DNA of 64,000 nucleotides, from NCBI GenBank assembly GCA_023417785.1, contig JAEZEH010000155.1, positions 1 to 64,000 of the forward strand, in the 5' to 3' direction. A program made the translations under genes and the position numbers. The notes under the pieces were generated by a model. The model worked only from the letters and a program-made list of their open reading frames with translations, did not search any database and was not told where the DNA came from. Source of the DNA: Bacteroidota bacterium. GTDB lineage: Bacteria > Bacteroidota > Bacteroidia > Cytophagales > Cyclobacteriaceae. Positions 15,588-24,799 of the stretch are shown piece after piece (position 1 is the stretch's first letter; the number at the start of each line of letters is the position of its first letter).

Positions 15588-16985
15588 ATGCTCAACATCA
15601 AACAGCAAACAATCACGAAATCGGTTACGCTCTCTGGGGTCGGCCTTCATACCGGGGTTCAAACCAATATGACCTTTGTACCTGCCAAGCCGAACCACGG
15701 AATCAAATTTCAGCGAGTCGACATACCGGGATCTCCCATTATTGATGCTGATTGTGATAACGTTGTCGACGTGTCGCGAGGCACTACGATCGAGCAGTCC
15801 GGGGCCCGGGTAAGCACAATTGAACATACCCTTGCCTCTCTCACAGGTCTTCAAATCGACAATGTCCTCATCCAGCTCGACGGCCCTGAGTGCCCTATTA
15901 TGGATGGTAGCTCTCTTCAATTTGTTGAAGTTCTGAAGGAAGCCGGGGCAGAGGAACAAAATGCGATTCGCGATTTCTTTGAGGTTCAAGAGCCGATATT
16001 TTACCGCGAAGCGGCACGAAATGTCGAAATTGCGGCTCTTCCACTCGATGACTACCGCGTCACGGTGATGATTGATTACAATTCACCGGTTCTTGGCAGT
16101 CAGCATGCGTCGATTACCGATATCCATCAATTTGAAAAGGAAATTGCATCCTGCAGGACATTCTGTTTCCTGCATGAACTTGAAATGCTCTACAAAAATA
16201 ACCTGATTCGCGGGGGTGACCTGAATAATGCAATTGTTATTGTTGACCGCGTCGTGCAGGATAACGAACTGGATAACATTGCCAAAATGCTCGGCAAACC
16301 GAAGGTAGCCGTAAAGCAGGAGGGCATTCTCAACAATATTGAGCTTCGCTACAAGAATGAGCCGGCACGTCATAAGCTACTTGACATCGTAGGAGACTTA
16401 ACACTGGCAGGGCGCCCGTTAAAGGCTCAGGTACTCGCGGCCCGCCCCGGTCATGCGGCCAACGTAGCATTTGCCAAGAAGCTTAAAAAAGCCATGCAGG
16501 AAGCCGACAAGCTGGGTCGGCCGAAATACAACCCCAGCCTTCCGCCGGTCATGGATATCAACAAGATATCGTCGATTCTCAAGCACAGGTATCCCTTCCT
16601 GCTCATCGACAAGATCATTTATCTCGATAATGAAAGCGTAGCCGGTGTAAAAAACGTAACGGTTAACGAGCCCTTCTTTCAGGGTCATTTTCCCGGAAAC
16701 CCGGTAATGCCAGGAGTATTACAGATCGAGGCGATGGCTCAGATCGGTGGAATTCTCGTTTTGAATACCGTTCCGGATCCTGAAAATTACTGGACGTATT
16801 TCCTCGGAATAGAAAACTTTCGGTTCCGGAAAATGGTTTTGCCTGGCGACACGATGGTCATACAATGTGACCTCGTAGTGCCAATAAAGAGAGGAATTGC
16901 TAAAATGTCTGGTCGTGCGTTTGTCGGCAATACCCTAGTGTGTGAAGGTACAATGACGGCCAGTATCGTTCGGAAAGATTCATGA
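15588..16985 (+). CDS. lpxC/fabZ: Bifunctional UDP-3-O-acyl-GlcNAc deacetylase / 3-hydroxyacyl-ACP dehydratase
   Basis: 465 residues. Residues 1-305 are LpxC, the zinc deacetylase that commits to lipid A: TLSGVGLHTGVQTNM, the zinc-ligand segment IEHTLASLTGLQ, LDGPECPIMDGSS, and HKLLDIVGDLTLAGRPL with His and Asp ligands. Residues ~320-465 are FabZ, dehydrating 3-hydroxyacyl-ACP for fatty acid elongation: LKHRYPFLLIDKI, FFQGHFPGNPVMPGVLQIEA (active His and Glu). The fusion links the enzymes that compete for 3-hydroxyacyl-ACP and is a known Bacteroidota trait. It has its own strong promoter and overlaps lpxA by 4 bp. Confidence 0.97.
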   Translation: MLNIKQQTITKSVTLSGVGLHTGVQTNMTFVPAKPNHGIKFQRVDIPGSPIIDADCDNVVDVSRGTTIEQSGARVSTIEHTLASLTGLQIDNVLIQLDGPECPIMDGSSLQFVEVLKEAGAEEQNAIRDFFEVQEPIFYREAARNVEIAALPLDDYRVTVMIDYNSPVLGSQHASITDIHQFEKEIASCRTFCFLHELEMLYKNNLIRGGDLNNAIVIVDRVVQDNELDNIAKMLGKPKVAVKQEGILNNIELRYKNEPARHKLLDIVGDLTLAGRPLKAQVLAARPGHAANVAFAKKLKKAMQEADKLGRPKYNPSLPPVMDINKISSILKHRYPFLLIDKIIYLDNESVAGVKNVTVNEPFFQGHFPGNPVMPGVLQIEAMAQIGGILVLNTVPDPENYWTYFLGIENFRFRKMVLPGDTMVIQCDLVVPIKRGIAKMSGRAFVGNTLVCEGTMTASIVRKDS

Positions 16986-17770
16986 GTCAATATCCCCTAA
17001 GCAACGTACATCCAGACGCAATAATCGGTAGTAACGTTACCATCGAGCCATTTGCAACCGTTCAAAAAAATGTTGTTATCGGTGACGGAACGTGGATAGG
17101 ACCTTACGCCACGATAATGGATGGTGCCCGGATTGGTAAAAACTGTCGGATTTTTCCCGGCGCCGTGATTTCAGGTATCCCCCAGGATCTGAAGTTCCGC
17201 GGTGAGGAAACCACTGCTGAGATCGGCGACAATACCACGATCCGAGAATCGGTTACGATCAATCGCGGGACCGTCGATAGATATAAGACGGTGATCGGCT
17301 CTAACTGCCTGCTGATGGCTTATGTCCACGTGGGCCACGACTGTCTGGTCGGAGATAATTGTATTCTGGGGAATGTTGTCCAGTTAGCTGGCCATGTTCT
17401 GATCCACGATCACGCTATTTTCGGTGGCTCCTGCGCCGTCCAGCAGTTCAGTAAAATTGGTTCGCACGCTTATATTGGCGGCGGTTCCCTCGTACGTAAA
17501 GATGTTCCACCATTTACTAAGGCCGCCCGCGAGCCCTTGTCTTATGCCGGCATCAATACAGTTGGTCTTCGTCGACGGGGATTCTCTTCCGAGAAAATCA
17601 GCGAAATTCAGGAAATCTACCGATATATCTTTTTGAGGAATATCAACCACTCAAAAGCTGTTGAAATAGTCGAAAAAGAAATTGCTGAAAGCGCTGAGCG
17701 CGACTACATTCTCGACTTTATCCGAACTTCCGAAAGGGGAATAATGAAGGGTTACGGAGGAATAGACTAA
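16982..17770 (+). CDS. lpxA: UDP-N-acetylglucosamine O-acyltransferase
   Basis: 262 residues, the normal length. It catalyses the first step of lipid A synthesis. Hexapeptide repeats include IGSNVTIEPFATVQKNVVIG, and the catalytic His lies in LLMAYVHVGHDCLVGDN. The stretch GIPQDLKFRGEETTAEIG is diagnostic of LpxA, and the C-terminal helical domain is visible (GINTVGLRRRGFSSEKISEI). It overlaps the preceding stop as ATGA, so translation is probably coupled to lpxC/fabZ. Confidence 0.97.
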   Translation: MSQYPLSNVHPDAIIGSNVTIEPFATVQKNVVIGDGTWIGPYATIMDGARIGKNCRIFPGAVISGIPQDLKFRGEETTAEIGDNTTIRESVTINRGTVDRYKTVIGSNCLLMAYVHVGHDCLVGDNCILGNVVQLAGHVLIHDHAIFGGSCAVQQFSKIGSHAYIGGGSLVRKDVPPFTKAAREPLSYAGINTVGLRRRGFSSEKISEIQEIYRYIFLRNINHSKAVEIVEKEIAESAERDYILDFIRTSERGIMKGYGGID

Positions 17771-17786
17771 ACAATACACGTGACCG

Positions 17787-18428
17787 TTGGAATCAACCGA
17801 TCGCAGTGGCCTCTCCATTCAGACTGAGAATCTGGGAAAACGCTTCAACCGCGAATGGATCTTTCGTAAACTTTCTCTTACATTTCATGCTGGCCGCATT
17901 TATGCGATAACCGGCCCCAACGGCTCCGGAAAATCTACTTTATTACAAATACTTTGGGGGCAGTCGCTTCCGTCGTCTGGAACGATCCAATATGTTAGTG
18001 GCGATACCTTAATTCCCCCGGAGGAGGTCTTTCGCAGAATTTCGATCGCCACCCCATACATGGACCTGATCGATGAGTTTACACTGGAAGAACAAATACA
18101 GTTTCACTTCAAATTCAAGCCGATCCGTAAAGGGGTGTCCCTACCCGCGCTGATCGATCTCATGTACCTGGAAAATGCCCGAAATAAGCAAATCGGCAAC
18201 TTTTCTTCAGGAATGCGGCAACGTCTTAAGCTTGCCCTGGCATTCTATACAGAATCAGACATGGTTTTTCTCGATGAACCCGGCACCAATCTGGATCAGC
18301 GGGCTTTTTCATGGTACGTTGCCGAACTGCAAAAACTTCCGAAAAATGCCCTGGTTCTTATCGCATCAAACAACCCCGCGGAGTACCCACAGGCCGGACA
18401 AATCATAAATATTATGGATTTTAAATAG
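17787..18428 (+). CDS. Orphan ABC transporter ATP-binding protein next to the lpx genes
   Basis: 213 residues from a TTG start (17787), 16 nt after lpxA; no in-frame ATG precedes the conserved core. Walker A is ITGPNGSGKSTLLQILWG, the signature loop is NFSSGMRQRLKLALAF, and Walker B is MVFLDEPGTNLD. The H-loop His expected after the D-loop is replaced: the segment reads VLIASNNPAEYPQ. No permease gene is adjacent. The position suggests a role in lipid A or envelope lipid traffic or quality control, but the partner is unknown. The alternative is an ABC ATPase without a transporter. Confidence 0.75.
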   Translation: MESTDRSGLSIQTENLGKRFNREWIFRKLSLTFHAGRIYAITGPNGSGKSTLLQILWGQSLPSSGTIQYVSGDTLIPPEEVFRRISIATPYMDLIDEFTLEEQIQFHFKFKPIRKGVSLPALIDLMYLENARNKQIGNFSSGMRQRLKLALAFYTESDMVFLDEPGTNLDQRAFSWYVAELQKLPKNALVLIASNNPAEYPQAGQIINIMDFK

Positions 18429-18583
18429 GTAGTAAGTGCCTGACTGGCGATGCATTGCGTTGCCAGGCCCATTCAGTGTGTCTTAAATGACATAAATCTT
18501 ACAGGCCAAATCGCTTCCCAGACGCTTGATTCTTTGATATTATTAATTTTCCCCCCATATTCGTGAACTATAAATCATATGAG

Positions 18584-19045
18584 ATGAAGCTGATATCACG
18601 CATTCTTACCCTCCTTATCCTCGTTAGCGCAACTGTTTATTTCAGCGGATGTGGTAAAGATGGAGATGAAGACAAGAAGACCGAAAAAGAACTCCAGATT
18701 GATAAACTCGTGGGTACCTGGAATGCCCAGGCGGTTACCTATGATGACGATGATATGACTGCCGATTATGAAAGTTTCCAGATAGCTTTTGCAAAAGCGT
18801 CGGGCGATGCGATGACGTTCACGACATCAGGCAGACCCGGGAAACTTACACCCTGGCCCGCAAGCGGCACGTTCACCTTTGGCACCCCTGTCACGTCCCA
18901 GCTCGTGCGCGATGACGGTGTGAACATTGTTTACGCCGTAAGCGCCAACACACTGACACTTACCATGGAGAACTATTCAGGAACGGGTTACAACGGTCGT
19001 ACCGAGACCGTTGCCGGAGACTGGGAATTCACATTGACGAAATAA
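18584..19045 (+). CDS. Small lipocalin-like lipoprotein
   Basis: 153 residues from ATG 18584 (an in-frame GTG at 18563 is too far from the signal sequence). The signal peptide MKLISRILTLLILVSATVYF ends in lipobox FSGC, followed by acidic GKDGDEDKK. The mature part begins LQIDKLVGTWNAQAVTYDDD, the GTW start typical of lipocalin-like DUF5004/DUF4923-type Bacteroidota lipoproteins, and ends DWEFTLTK. Function unknown. It is followed by a bidirectional terminator shared with mutS2. Confidence 0.75.
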   Translation: MKLISRILTLLILVSATVYFSGCGKDGDEDKKTEKELQIDKLVGTWNAQAVTYDDDDMTADYESFQIAFAKASGDAMTFTTSGRPGKLTPWPASGTFTFGTPVTSQLVRDDGVNIVYAVSANTLTLTMENYSGTGYNGRTETVAGDWEFTLTK

Positions 19046-19065
19046 CAGGACAGCTCCTGAAAAAT

Positions 19066-19095
19066 AAAAAAGGCTCTCATCAGCCTTTTTTTATT
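19066..19095. terminator. Bidirectional terminator between the small lipoprotein gene and mutS2
   Basis: Stem AGGCT (19071-19075) with AGCCT (19082-19086), extended by A5 and T5 arms, 6-nt loop. T-runs are present on both strands, and it overlaps the mutS2 stop codon. Confidence 0.85.
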
Positions 19096-21451
19096 TTAAC
19101 ACCACGACGGTAATTCCGTCGCCTCCGCGTTCCACATGTTCATCCGAAACGGAAGCAACTTCTTTATAGCGTTTCAGCGCGTCGCGAACCACTTTCCGGA
19201 GAACACCTTCACCTTTGCCATGCAGTATCCGCAGTTCGGCCTGGGCTAGCAAAATTGCGGTATCCATAAACTGATCCAGTATAGCGCCAACCTCCTCCAC
19301 CCGCTTTCCGCGGATGTCCAACGTACTCTGAAAGTTAGCCCGTTTCGCATGCACATCAATCCCGGCAGTCCGGAGTCGCGTTGTGATCTCCTTTTCAACT
19401 GCGGCAGTAATTTTTTCCAGGCGATCCATCTTGACAATGGATTTCAATTCTCCAAACTGGACTGTCGCGGTTTTGCCCTGTATTTGTGTGATCACACCAC
19501 TCCCCTCCTGACCCGAGATACGTACCCGGTCACCTTCCTTCAGTTCCACGGGGGCGTCCTTCTGCCTGACCGGGGACTTCACGCGCGACGTCAACTCTTG
19601 AAGACTCCGACGAACTTTAATCGTCTCCTTCTTCTCAGCCCGGTTTTCACGGATGTGCCGTATCGTCTTTTCAATTTCGCGGTTAGTATTCTGAAGCAAC
19701 GCAGCCGCATCCTCTTTTGCTTTGTCAATAATCTGTTTCTTTCGGGATTCCAGGTCATTTGATAAAGTCTCGTATTTGGCAAGGGATTGCGTGAGCGCCG
19801 AATCCTTTTTCTCCATTTGTTTAAGCTTAACGGAGAGTTCCTGCCGCTCTTTTTCCAGGGAACGTACAAGCGTTTCAAACCCTGCGAGATCCTTACCAAC
19901 TAATTTTTCAGCCTCAGCCAGTGTTTCAGCCGGAAGGCCGGTTTTGCGTGCGATCTCGAGGGCGAAAGAACTACCCGGTTTCCCCTGGTCAAGCTGATAA
20001 AGCGGAATCAGATTCCGATCGTCGAAACGCATTGCTGCATTCTGTATACCCTGACGCTGACCGGCGAAAAGTTTAAGGTTATAGTAATGCGTGGTAGCTA
20101 CACCCCATACGCGCTTTGTGAGCAGAGAATCAAGAATGGCCTGCGCAATTGCTCCGCCAAAATTGGGATCCGTACCAGATCCGAGTTCATCCATCAGTAC
20201 CAGCGATTTATCCGTCGCCTTCTGGAGAAAGACGTTCATGTTACGCAGGTGACTGCTATACGTACTTAAATCGTTTTCAATGGATTGCTGGTCACCGATA
20301 TCGAGAAAGATCTGGTGAAAAACCCCCACCCGGCTTCGATCCGAAAGAGGTATTAGCAAACCACACTGAAACATGTATTGAAGCAGACCTATCGTTTTAA
20401 GCGCCACCGACTTGCCACCCGCATTCGGCCCCGAAATCAGCAGCATCCGGTTAACATGACTCAATTCAATACTCAACGGCACAACCTCGCGCTTTCCTTT
20501 GAGGCTTAGGAACAACAATGGATGGCGGGCATTATACCAGGTGAGTTCCGGACGTTTTTCCAGAACAGGTAAATCAGCACCTATCTCCAGGGCCAGTCTG
20601 CCTTTCGCACGAATGAAATCGATCTGCGCGAGGAACTGGAAGGCCTGCCGAAGCGAGGCTAAATCTTCCCGGAAACGGTCCGTGAGCTGCATGAGAATCC
20701 GCACAACCTCGCGTTTCTCCGCGTGTTCCAGTTCCCGGATTTCGTTATTCGCGTCAAGCATTTCCGTCGGCTCGAGGAAGACGGTCTGACCTGTAGCCGA
20801 CTCATCCAGAATAAATCCTTTAATCCTTCGTTTGTGCTCGGCCAGAATCGGAATTACAATCCGGCCTTCGCGGATAGTGGGAAGTGCTCCTTCAGGAACC
20901 CACTTCTCGGCCACGGCGTTTTTATAAAGCTGATCAGCAAGTCTTCGTAAACGTGTTTGTTCATCTCGCAGGCTTCGACGAATTCTTCCCAATTCCGGGC
21001 TCGCCGTATCGCGAACAACCCCCTTATCGTCGACAGTCCGGTGAACCTCAGCGATGAGCACGCCGCCCAAAGCCACGGGCTCGGAGAGGCGATACAATTC
21101 AGGATAGTATTCTTTGGATTTGTTGAGGAAATCCTTGCAGTCGAGAATGGTTTGCAATGCATACGCGAGGTGAAGAAAATCTTCTGCTTCAAGCCAGTTC
21201 CCTTCCAGGGATATTCGTTTGAGCCAATCCTGACCATCATAAAAATGCCGCGACGGAAAGTTTTCACGCTTTTCGAGAATCTGGCGAAACTCAAGGTTCT
21301 GCCTGAGAAGAACACCTATGAAATCAGCATTCGAACTGAAACGCATGTTGTCGACCCAGGCCGAGCCGCCATCTGAAAGACAGTACGCTTTTAGCTTCTC
21401 ACGGATCTGATCAAAACCAAGTTTAGATTCGAGGTCTTCCGGATAAATCAT
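19091..21451 (-). CDS. mutS2: Endonuclease MutS2
   Basis: 786 residues, typical of MutS2. It lacks the MutS mismatch-recognition domain. The core/clamp region (1-310) is followed by the ATPase: Walker A LLISGPNAGGKSVALKTIGL, then STYSSHLRN, Walker B LVLMDELGSGTDP, and ATTHYYNLK. A long charged coiled coil follows (around residues 520-640). A KOW-like segment (LKEGDRVRISGQEGSGVITQ) precedes the C-terminal Smr nuclease domain (LDIRGKRVEEVG, LRILHGKGEGVLRKVVRDAL). MutS2 acts in suppressing recombination and, in some bacteria, rescuing collided ribosomes. Its start overlaps the DUF4296 gene stop by 4 bp. Confidence 0.97.
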   Translation of the reverse strand: MIYPEDLESKLGFDQIREKLKAYCLSDGGSAWVDNMRFSSNADFIGVLLRQNLEFRQILEKRENFPSRHFYDGQDWLKRISLEGNWLEAEDFLHLAYALQTILDCKDFLNKSKEYYPELYRLSEPVALGGVLIAEVHRTVDDKGVVRDTASPELGRIRRSLRDEQTRLRRLADQLYKNAVAEKWVPEGALPTIREGRIVIPILAEHKRRIKGFILDESATGQTVFLEPTEMLDANNEIRELEHAEKREVVRILMQLTDRFREDLASLRQAFQFLAQIDFIRAKGRLALEIGADLPVLEKRPELTWYNARHPLLFLSLKGKREVVPLSIELSHVNRMLLISGPNAGGKSVALKTIGLLQYMFQCGLLIPLSDRSRVGVFHQIFLDIGDQQSIENDLSTYSSHLRNMNVFLQKATDKSLVLMDELGSGTDPNFGGAIAQAILDSLLTKRVWGVATTHYYNLKLFAGQRQGIQNAAMRFDDRNLIPLYQLDQGKPGSSFALEIARKTGLPAETLAEAEKLVGKDLAGFETLVRSLEKERQELSVKLKQMEKKDSALTQSLAKYETLSNDLESRKKQIIDKAKEDAAALLQNTNREIEKTIRHIRENRAEKKETIKVRRSLQELTSRVKSPVRQKDAPVELKEGDRVRISGQEGSGVITQIQGKTATVQFGELKSIVKMDRLEKITAAVEKEITTRLRTAGIDVHAKRANFQSTLDIRGKRVEEVGAILDQFMDTAILLAQAELRILHGKGEGVLRKVVRDALKRYKEVASVSDEHVERGGDGITVVVLK

Positions 21452-21819
21452 TGTGCGTCTGAACCAAAAGATGACCGTTGTTCCATCAGATTGAGAGAGT
21501 CCACAAGGATGGTATAGATTTCCTGCATCTCTTTGGGTCGTTCCATATAGTAGCGCAGAGATTCCTGAAAAACAGAATCAGGGATTCCGGTTTCCTGTTC
21601 AATTTTTTTGTTCACCCGGGCAAAGAGTTTAGCAGACGAATCGGTCTTTAACCCTATTCGCTGAACCTTTTCCTCGGCCAGATAGATTTCCGTCAGGACA
21701 CGGACCATATCCTCTTTCGGCAGGACTGTCTGAGTGTTTCTTTCAGAATCGCAGGCAGCCGACCCCATCAAACAGGCAACGAAAATAAAAATGGCACCCT
21801 TCACTGCTTTAATAACCAT
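21448..21819 (-). CDS. DUF4296 lipoprotein
   Basis: 123 residues. The signal MVIKAVKGAIFIFVACLMGS ends in a lipobox-like SAAC with Cys23. The mature portion LPKEDMVRVLTEIYLAEEKV, then IPDSVFQESLRYYMERPKEM, is the DUF4296 pattern, a helical domain restricted to Bacteroidota with no known function. It lies upstream of mutS2 with a 4-bp overlap, an operonic link without an evident functional one. Confidence 0.8.
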   Translation of the reverse strand: MVIKAVKGAIFIFVACLMGSAACDSERNTQTVLPKEDMVRVLTEIYLAEEKVQRIGLKTDSSAKLFARVNKKIEQETGIPDSVFQESLRYYMERPKEMQEIYTILVDSLNLMEQRSSFGSDAQ

Positions 21820-21827
21820 TGATAATC

Positions 21828-21882
21828 AAATAGAACCAATATTGAATTGAGCCCAGCAAAATAAACATAATTGTTCTATTTT
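21828..21882. repeat. Inverted repeat in the divergent promoter region of DUF4296 and DUF58 genes
   Basis: AAATAGAACCAAT (21828-21840) and ATTGTTCTATTTT (21870-21882) are inverted copies with one inserted base, 29 nt apart. Each arm includes a TTCTATTT segment pointing outward, so it may reflect paired -7 regions or an operator. A small palindrome GCGGTAAACCGC follows at 21902-21912/3. Confidence 0.4.
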
Positions 21883-21967
21883 ACGGCCCTGATTTCACTA
21901 TGCGGTAAACCGCCAGGAGTTGAATTACGTTCCTGTGGAGTTATTAGCCGTGCAGAAACTGTGCCCG

Positions 21968-22846
21968 ATGAGAGACCTTCTGAAGAAGCTGCGAAAATAC
22001 GAGATCCAGATACGAAAGGCTATCAACAGCCACATGCAGGGAGATTTCCATTCGGTCTTCAAAGGATCGGGGCTTGAGTTCGACGACGTGCGGCCTTATC
22101 AATACGGCGACGACATTCGAACAATCCACTGGAACGTCTCGGCAAAAGGCCATGGTACCTTTGTAAAGACTTATAGGGAGGAAAAAGAACAGACCGTTTT
22201 TTTTATTCTGGACGTAAGCGCTTCTGAAGACATAGGAGTAACCGGCCGCACAAAAGGTGACGTAGGCCGGGAAATCTGCGGCGTACTTACTTTGTCCGCC
22301 GTAAAGGAATCCAGCCACGTCGGCCTTATCTGTTTCTCCGACGTTCGCGAGGTATACCTTAAACCGGTAAAAGGCCATTCACAGGCGTATGAGATTATCA
22401 AGGCGTTATCCAATCTCAAGCCACGGTCACTTCAGACTAACCTTTCGAAAGCGATTTCATTCGCCCTGAACATTATTAAGAGGCGTAGCGTCGTTATGCT
22501 GATATCGGATTTTATTGACGAAGGATATTTCGATAACCTGAAAGCCCTCGCCAGACGCCATGACCTTGTCGTTATTCATTTGAGTGATCAACTTGAGAGT
22601 AACCTGCCGGGCCTCGGCATTATTCCGGTTCTTGATAAAGAGTCCGGAAAAACACTCTGGGTGAACAGCTCTTCGGCCGATTTCCGGGAGAAGATTAACG
22701 AAAGCCATATCCAAAGACGCGATGACCTGGCCCGTTTCAGCAGAAAGCATGAAGTAAACTTCATTTCACTGGACACACAGGAAGACTACGTGCCAAAGCT
22801 GCTCAGGTTATTCAAAGTGAGGAATAAAATGGCAAAAACAACCTGA
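21968..22846 (+). CDS. DUF58 domain protein of the Bat operon
   Basis: 292 residues from ATG 21968; upstream in-frame codons do not look like family sequence. It begins MRDLLKKLRKYEIQIRKA, and DUF58 hallmarks are GLEFDDVRPYQYGDDIRTIH, WNVSAKGHGTFVKTYREE and FFILDVSASEDIG (VWA-like MIDAS residues DVSAS). In Bacteroides and Leptospira this family sits with MoxR and Bat proteins and contributes to aerotolerance or envelope stress. Here the usual MoxR ATPase gene is not immediately upstream. It overlaps the next gene by one base (TGATG). Confidence 0.85.
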   Translation: MRDLLKKLRKYEIQIRKAINSHMQGDFHSVFKGSGLEFDDVRPYQYGDDIRTIHWNVSAKGHGTFVKTYREEKEQTVFFILDVSASEDIGVTGRTKGDVGREICGVLTLSAVKESSHVGLICFSDVREVYLKPVKGHSQAYEIIKALSNLKPRSLQTNLSKAISFALNIIKRRSVVMLISDFIDEGYFDNLKALARRHDLVVIHLSDQLESNLPGLGIIPVLDKESGKTLWVNSSSADFREKINESHIQRRDDLARFSRKHEVNFISLDTQEDYVPKLLRLFKVRNKMAKTT

Positions 22847-23760
22847 TGGATACACGCAGATTCCTCATGAATCCCGGATGCTGTATCCTGATATTGTTGT
22901 GCAGCCTGACCGGCATGTCGCAGCAAAACATCAGCGTTGAGGGGCGCTTTCTTGACGACAGCCTGCGCGTTGGTGACGAGATCTTTTACGCCCTGAGCGC
23001 CCGATACCCTAAAGAATCTCAGGTTTTGTTTCCCGACAGTTCTTTCAACTACGCACCGTTTGAGTTTGGAAAGAAACGTTACTTTATCACCCGCACAGAG
23101 AATGGACTAAGCTTTGACAGCGCTGTATACCATCTGACAACTTTCGAGACAGATTCTATTCATCGCTTTAGGTTGCCGGTGTTTCAGATCAACGCCCTGG
23201 ATTGCACAAGATACCATTCCAACTGGGATACCGTGCGAATGCGACTTATGGTTAATGTTGTTCCTGAAAAAATTGGTCCCGACTTACCCGTAAGAGCAAC
23301 CATCGCCTACCAGCGCGTACCAAAACCATTTAACTTTCCGTTGATACTGGTCGCGGCATCAATGACACTTCTCCTGGCGGGAGTCGTCTGGATAGTGTTT
23401 GGTGGCCGGGTGCAGCAATACATCCGGACCAAACGAATGAGACGTGATCACCTGAATTTTGTCAATAGTTATACTGCTGAGATCGACAGCATCAAAAACG
23501 AATTTTCACCCCTTAAAACCGAACTTGCACTTACGATGTGGAAAAAGTATATGGAACGTCTGAACCGGCAGCCCTATACGCGCCTGACCACCCGTGAAAC
23601 GTTTCAGGCGGAAAAGGATGAAAACATGGTTAAGAACCTGCGTAAACTGGACGCGGCCGTCTACGGAACCAACTCGGAAGTCGTTGAACCGCTTCTGAAT
23701 CTGAGAACGATAGCAGAAAGAAAATTCAACGATAAACTCAGGGAGGTGCGGAATGAATGA
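22846..23760 (+). CDS. BatD-like membrane protein of the Bat operon
   Basis: 304 residues. A signal peptide (MNPGCCILILLCSLTGMSQQ) precedes a periplasmic beta-rich domain (residues ~25-155: VEGRFLDDSLRVGDEIFY, MVNVVPEKIGPDLPVR), one TM segment around residues 165-190 (FPLILVAASMTLLLAGVVWI) and a cytoplasmic helical tail. The layout matches BatD-like proteins that precede BatA. It overlaps both neighbours, pointing to translational coupling. The sequence is not well conserved beyond this architecture. Confidence 0.55.
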   Translation: MDTRRFLMNPGCCILILLCSLTGMSQQNISVEGRFLDDSLRVGDEIFYALSARYPKESQVLFPDSSFNYAPFEFGKKRYFITRTENGLSFDSAVYHLTTFETDSIHRFRLPVFQINALDCTRYHSNWDTVRMRLMVNVVPEKIGPDLPVRATIAYQRVPKPFNFPLILVAASMTLLLAGVVWIVFGGRVQQYIRTKRMRRDHLNFVNSYTAEIDSIKNEFSPLKTELALTMWKKYMERLNRQPYTRLTTRETFQAEKDENMVKNLRKLDAAVYGTNSEVVEPLLNLRTIAERKFNDKLREVRNE

Positions 23761-24799
23761 CGAGATACTGAGCCCCTGGTATAGCCTGGAATGGTTTTTC
23801 CCTTCTGTGATCGGGGCTTTTGAGTGGGATAACAGGATATTTCTTTATGTCGCTGTGGCTATCCCTTTCTTATTCATCTTGCGTTGGGTTTTGCAATCAC
23901 GATTCAGCCAGAAGCTCCCCGTTGCCGTTACCCGACGGGAGTTGAAGAGTTCACCACTCACATTGGTGAGATTTATCCCGGACGTTTTCCTGATACTTGC
24001 CTTATGCCTTGTGTTTATCGCATTGGCACGCCCACAGCGAAGCAATGAAAAGGTGGAACAATGGAGCGAAGGCATAGACATCATGATTGCGCTCGACATA
24101 AGCCGATCCATGCAGATTGCCGACCTTGAACCGGATCGACTTACGGCAGCAAAGCAGGTGGCCCTGAACTTCATCAACGGTCGAACGCAGGATCGAATAG
24201 GGCTGGTGGTATTCTCGGGCGATGCCTTTTCATTATCACCACTCACCAGCGATTATGAATTACTTCGAACGTATCTCCGTGACATTGGCTTCGATATGAT
24301 TCAGACTTCCGGCACGGCAATAGGAAGCGCAATGGCTGTGATGACTAACCGAATGCGGGAGTCGGAGGCGAAATCAAAGGTATGCATTCTGCTTAGTGAC
24401 GGTGACAACAATGCCGGCCACATCGACCCGATTACGGCGGCGGAACTGGGAGCGGCGTTCGGCGCGCGTATATACACTATCCTTGTTGGTAAGGAAGGCC
24501 TCGTTCCCCTTGGAAAAGATTTCTTCGGACGCACCCAGATGTTTGACAACACCGTCGACGAAACCGTTATGCGAAAAATGGCGGACATCGGAAATGGAGA
24601 GTTCTTCCGGGCCACCGACAATGAGGCCCTTGCATCTATCTTCAACAAAATTGACGAGTACGAAAAGGCTGAAATAAAAGAAACCCGTTTTCGCGACAAG
24701 ACCGACTTCTATGTAAACTACCTCACCTGGGGCGCTATATTTCTCCTCGGATGGCTTGCGTTTAAATCAACCTTCCTAACCAACGTCCTTCAGGATTGA
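23753..24799 (+). CDS. BatA-like VWA-domain membrane protein
   Basis: 348 residues. TM helices lie near residues 30-46 and 72-90 and at the C-terminus (NYLTWGAIFLLGWLAF). Between them is a von Willebrand A domain with an intact MIDAS: IMIALDISRSMQ (DxSxS), the Thr in TSGTAIGSAM, and LLSDGDNNAG (Asp). It overlaps the BatD-like gene by 8 bp and abuts the convergent LysE gene. The BatB and BatC/TPR partners common elsewhere do not follow here, so the operon is short: DUF58 - BatD-like - BatA. Confidence 0.88.
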   Translation: MNDEILSPWYSLEWFFPSVIGAFEWDNRIFLYVAVAIPFLFILRWVLQSRFSQKLPVAVTRRELKSSPLTLVRFIPDVFLILALCLVFIALARPQRSNEKVEQWSEGIDIMIALDISRSMQIADLEPDRLTAAKQVALNFINGRTQDRIGLVVFSGDAFSLSPLTSDYELLRTYLRDIGFDMIQTSGTAIGSAMAVMTNRMRESEAKSKVCILLSDGDNNAGHIDPITAAELGAAFGARIYTILVGKEGLVPLGKDFFGRTQMFDNTVDETVMRKMADIGNGEFFRATDNEALASIFNKIDEYEKAEIKETRFRDKTDFYVNYLTWGAIFLLGWLAFKSTFLTNVLQD

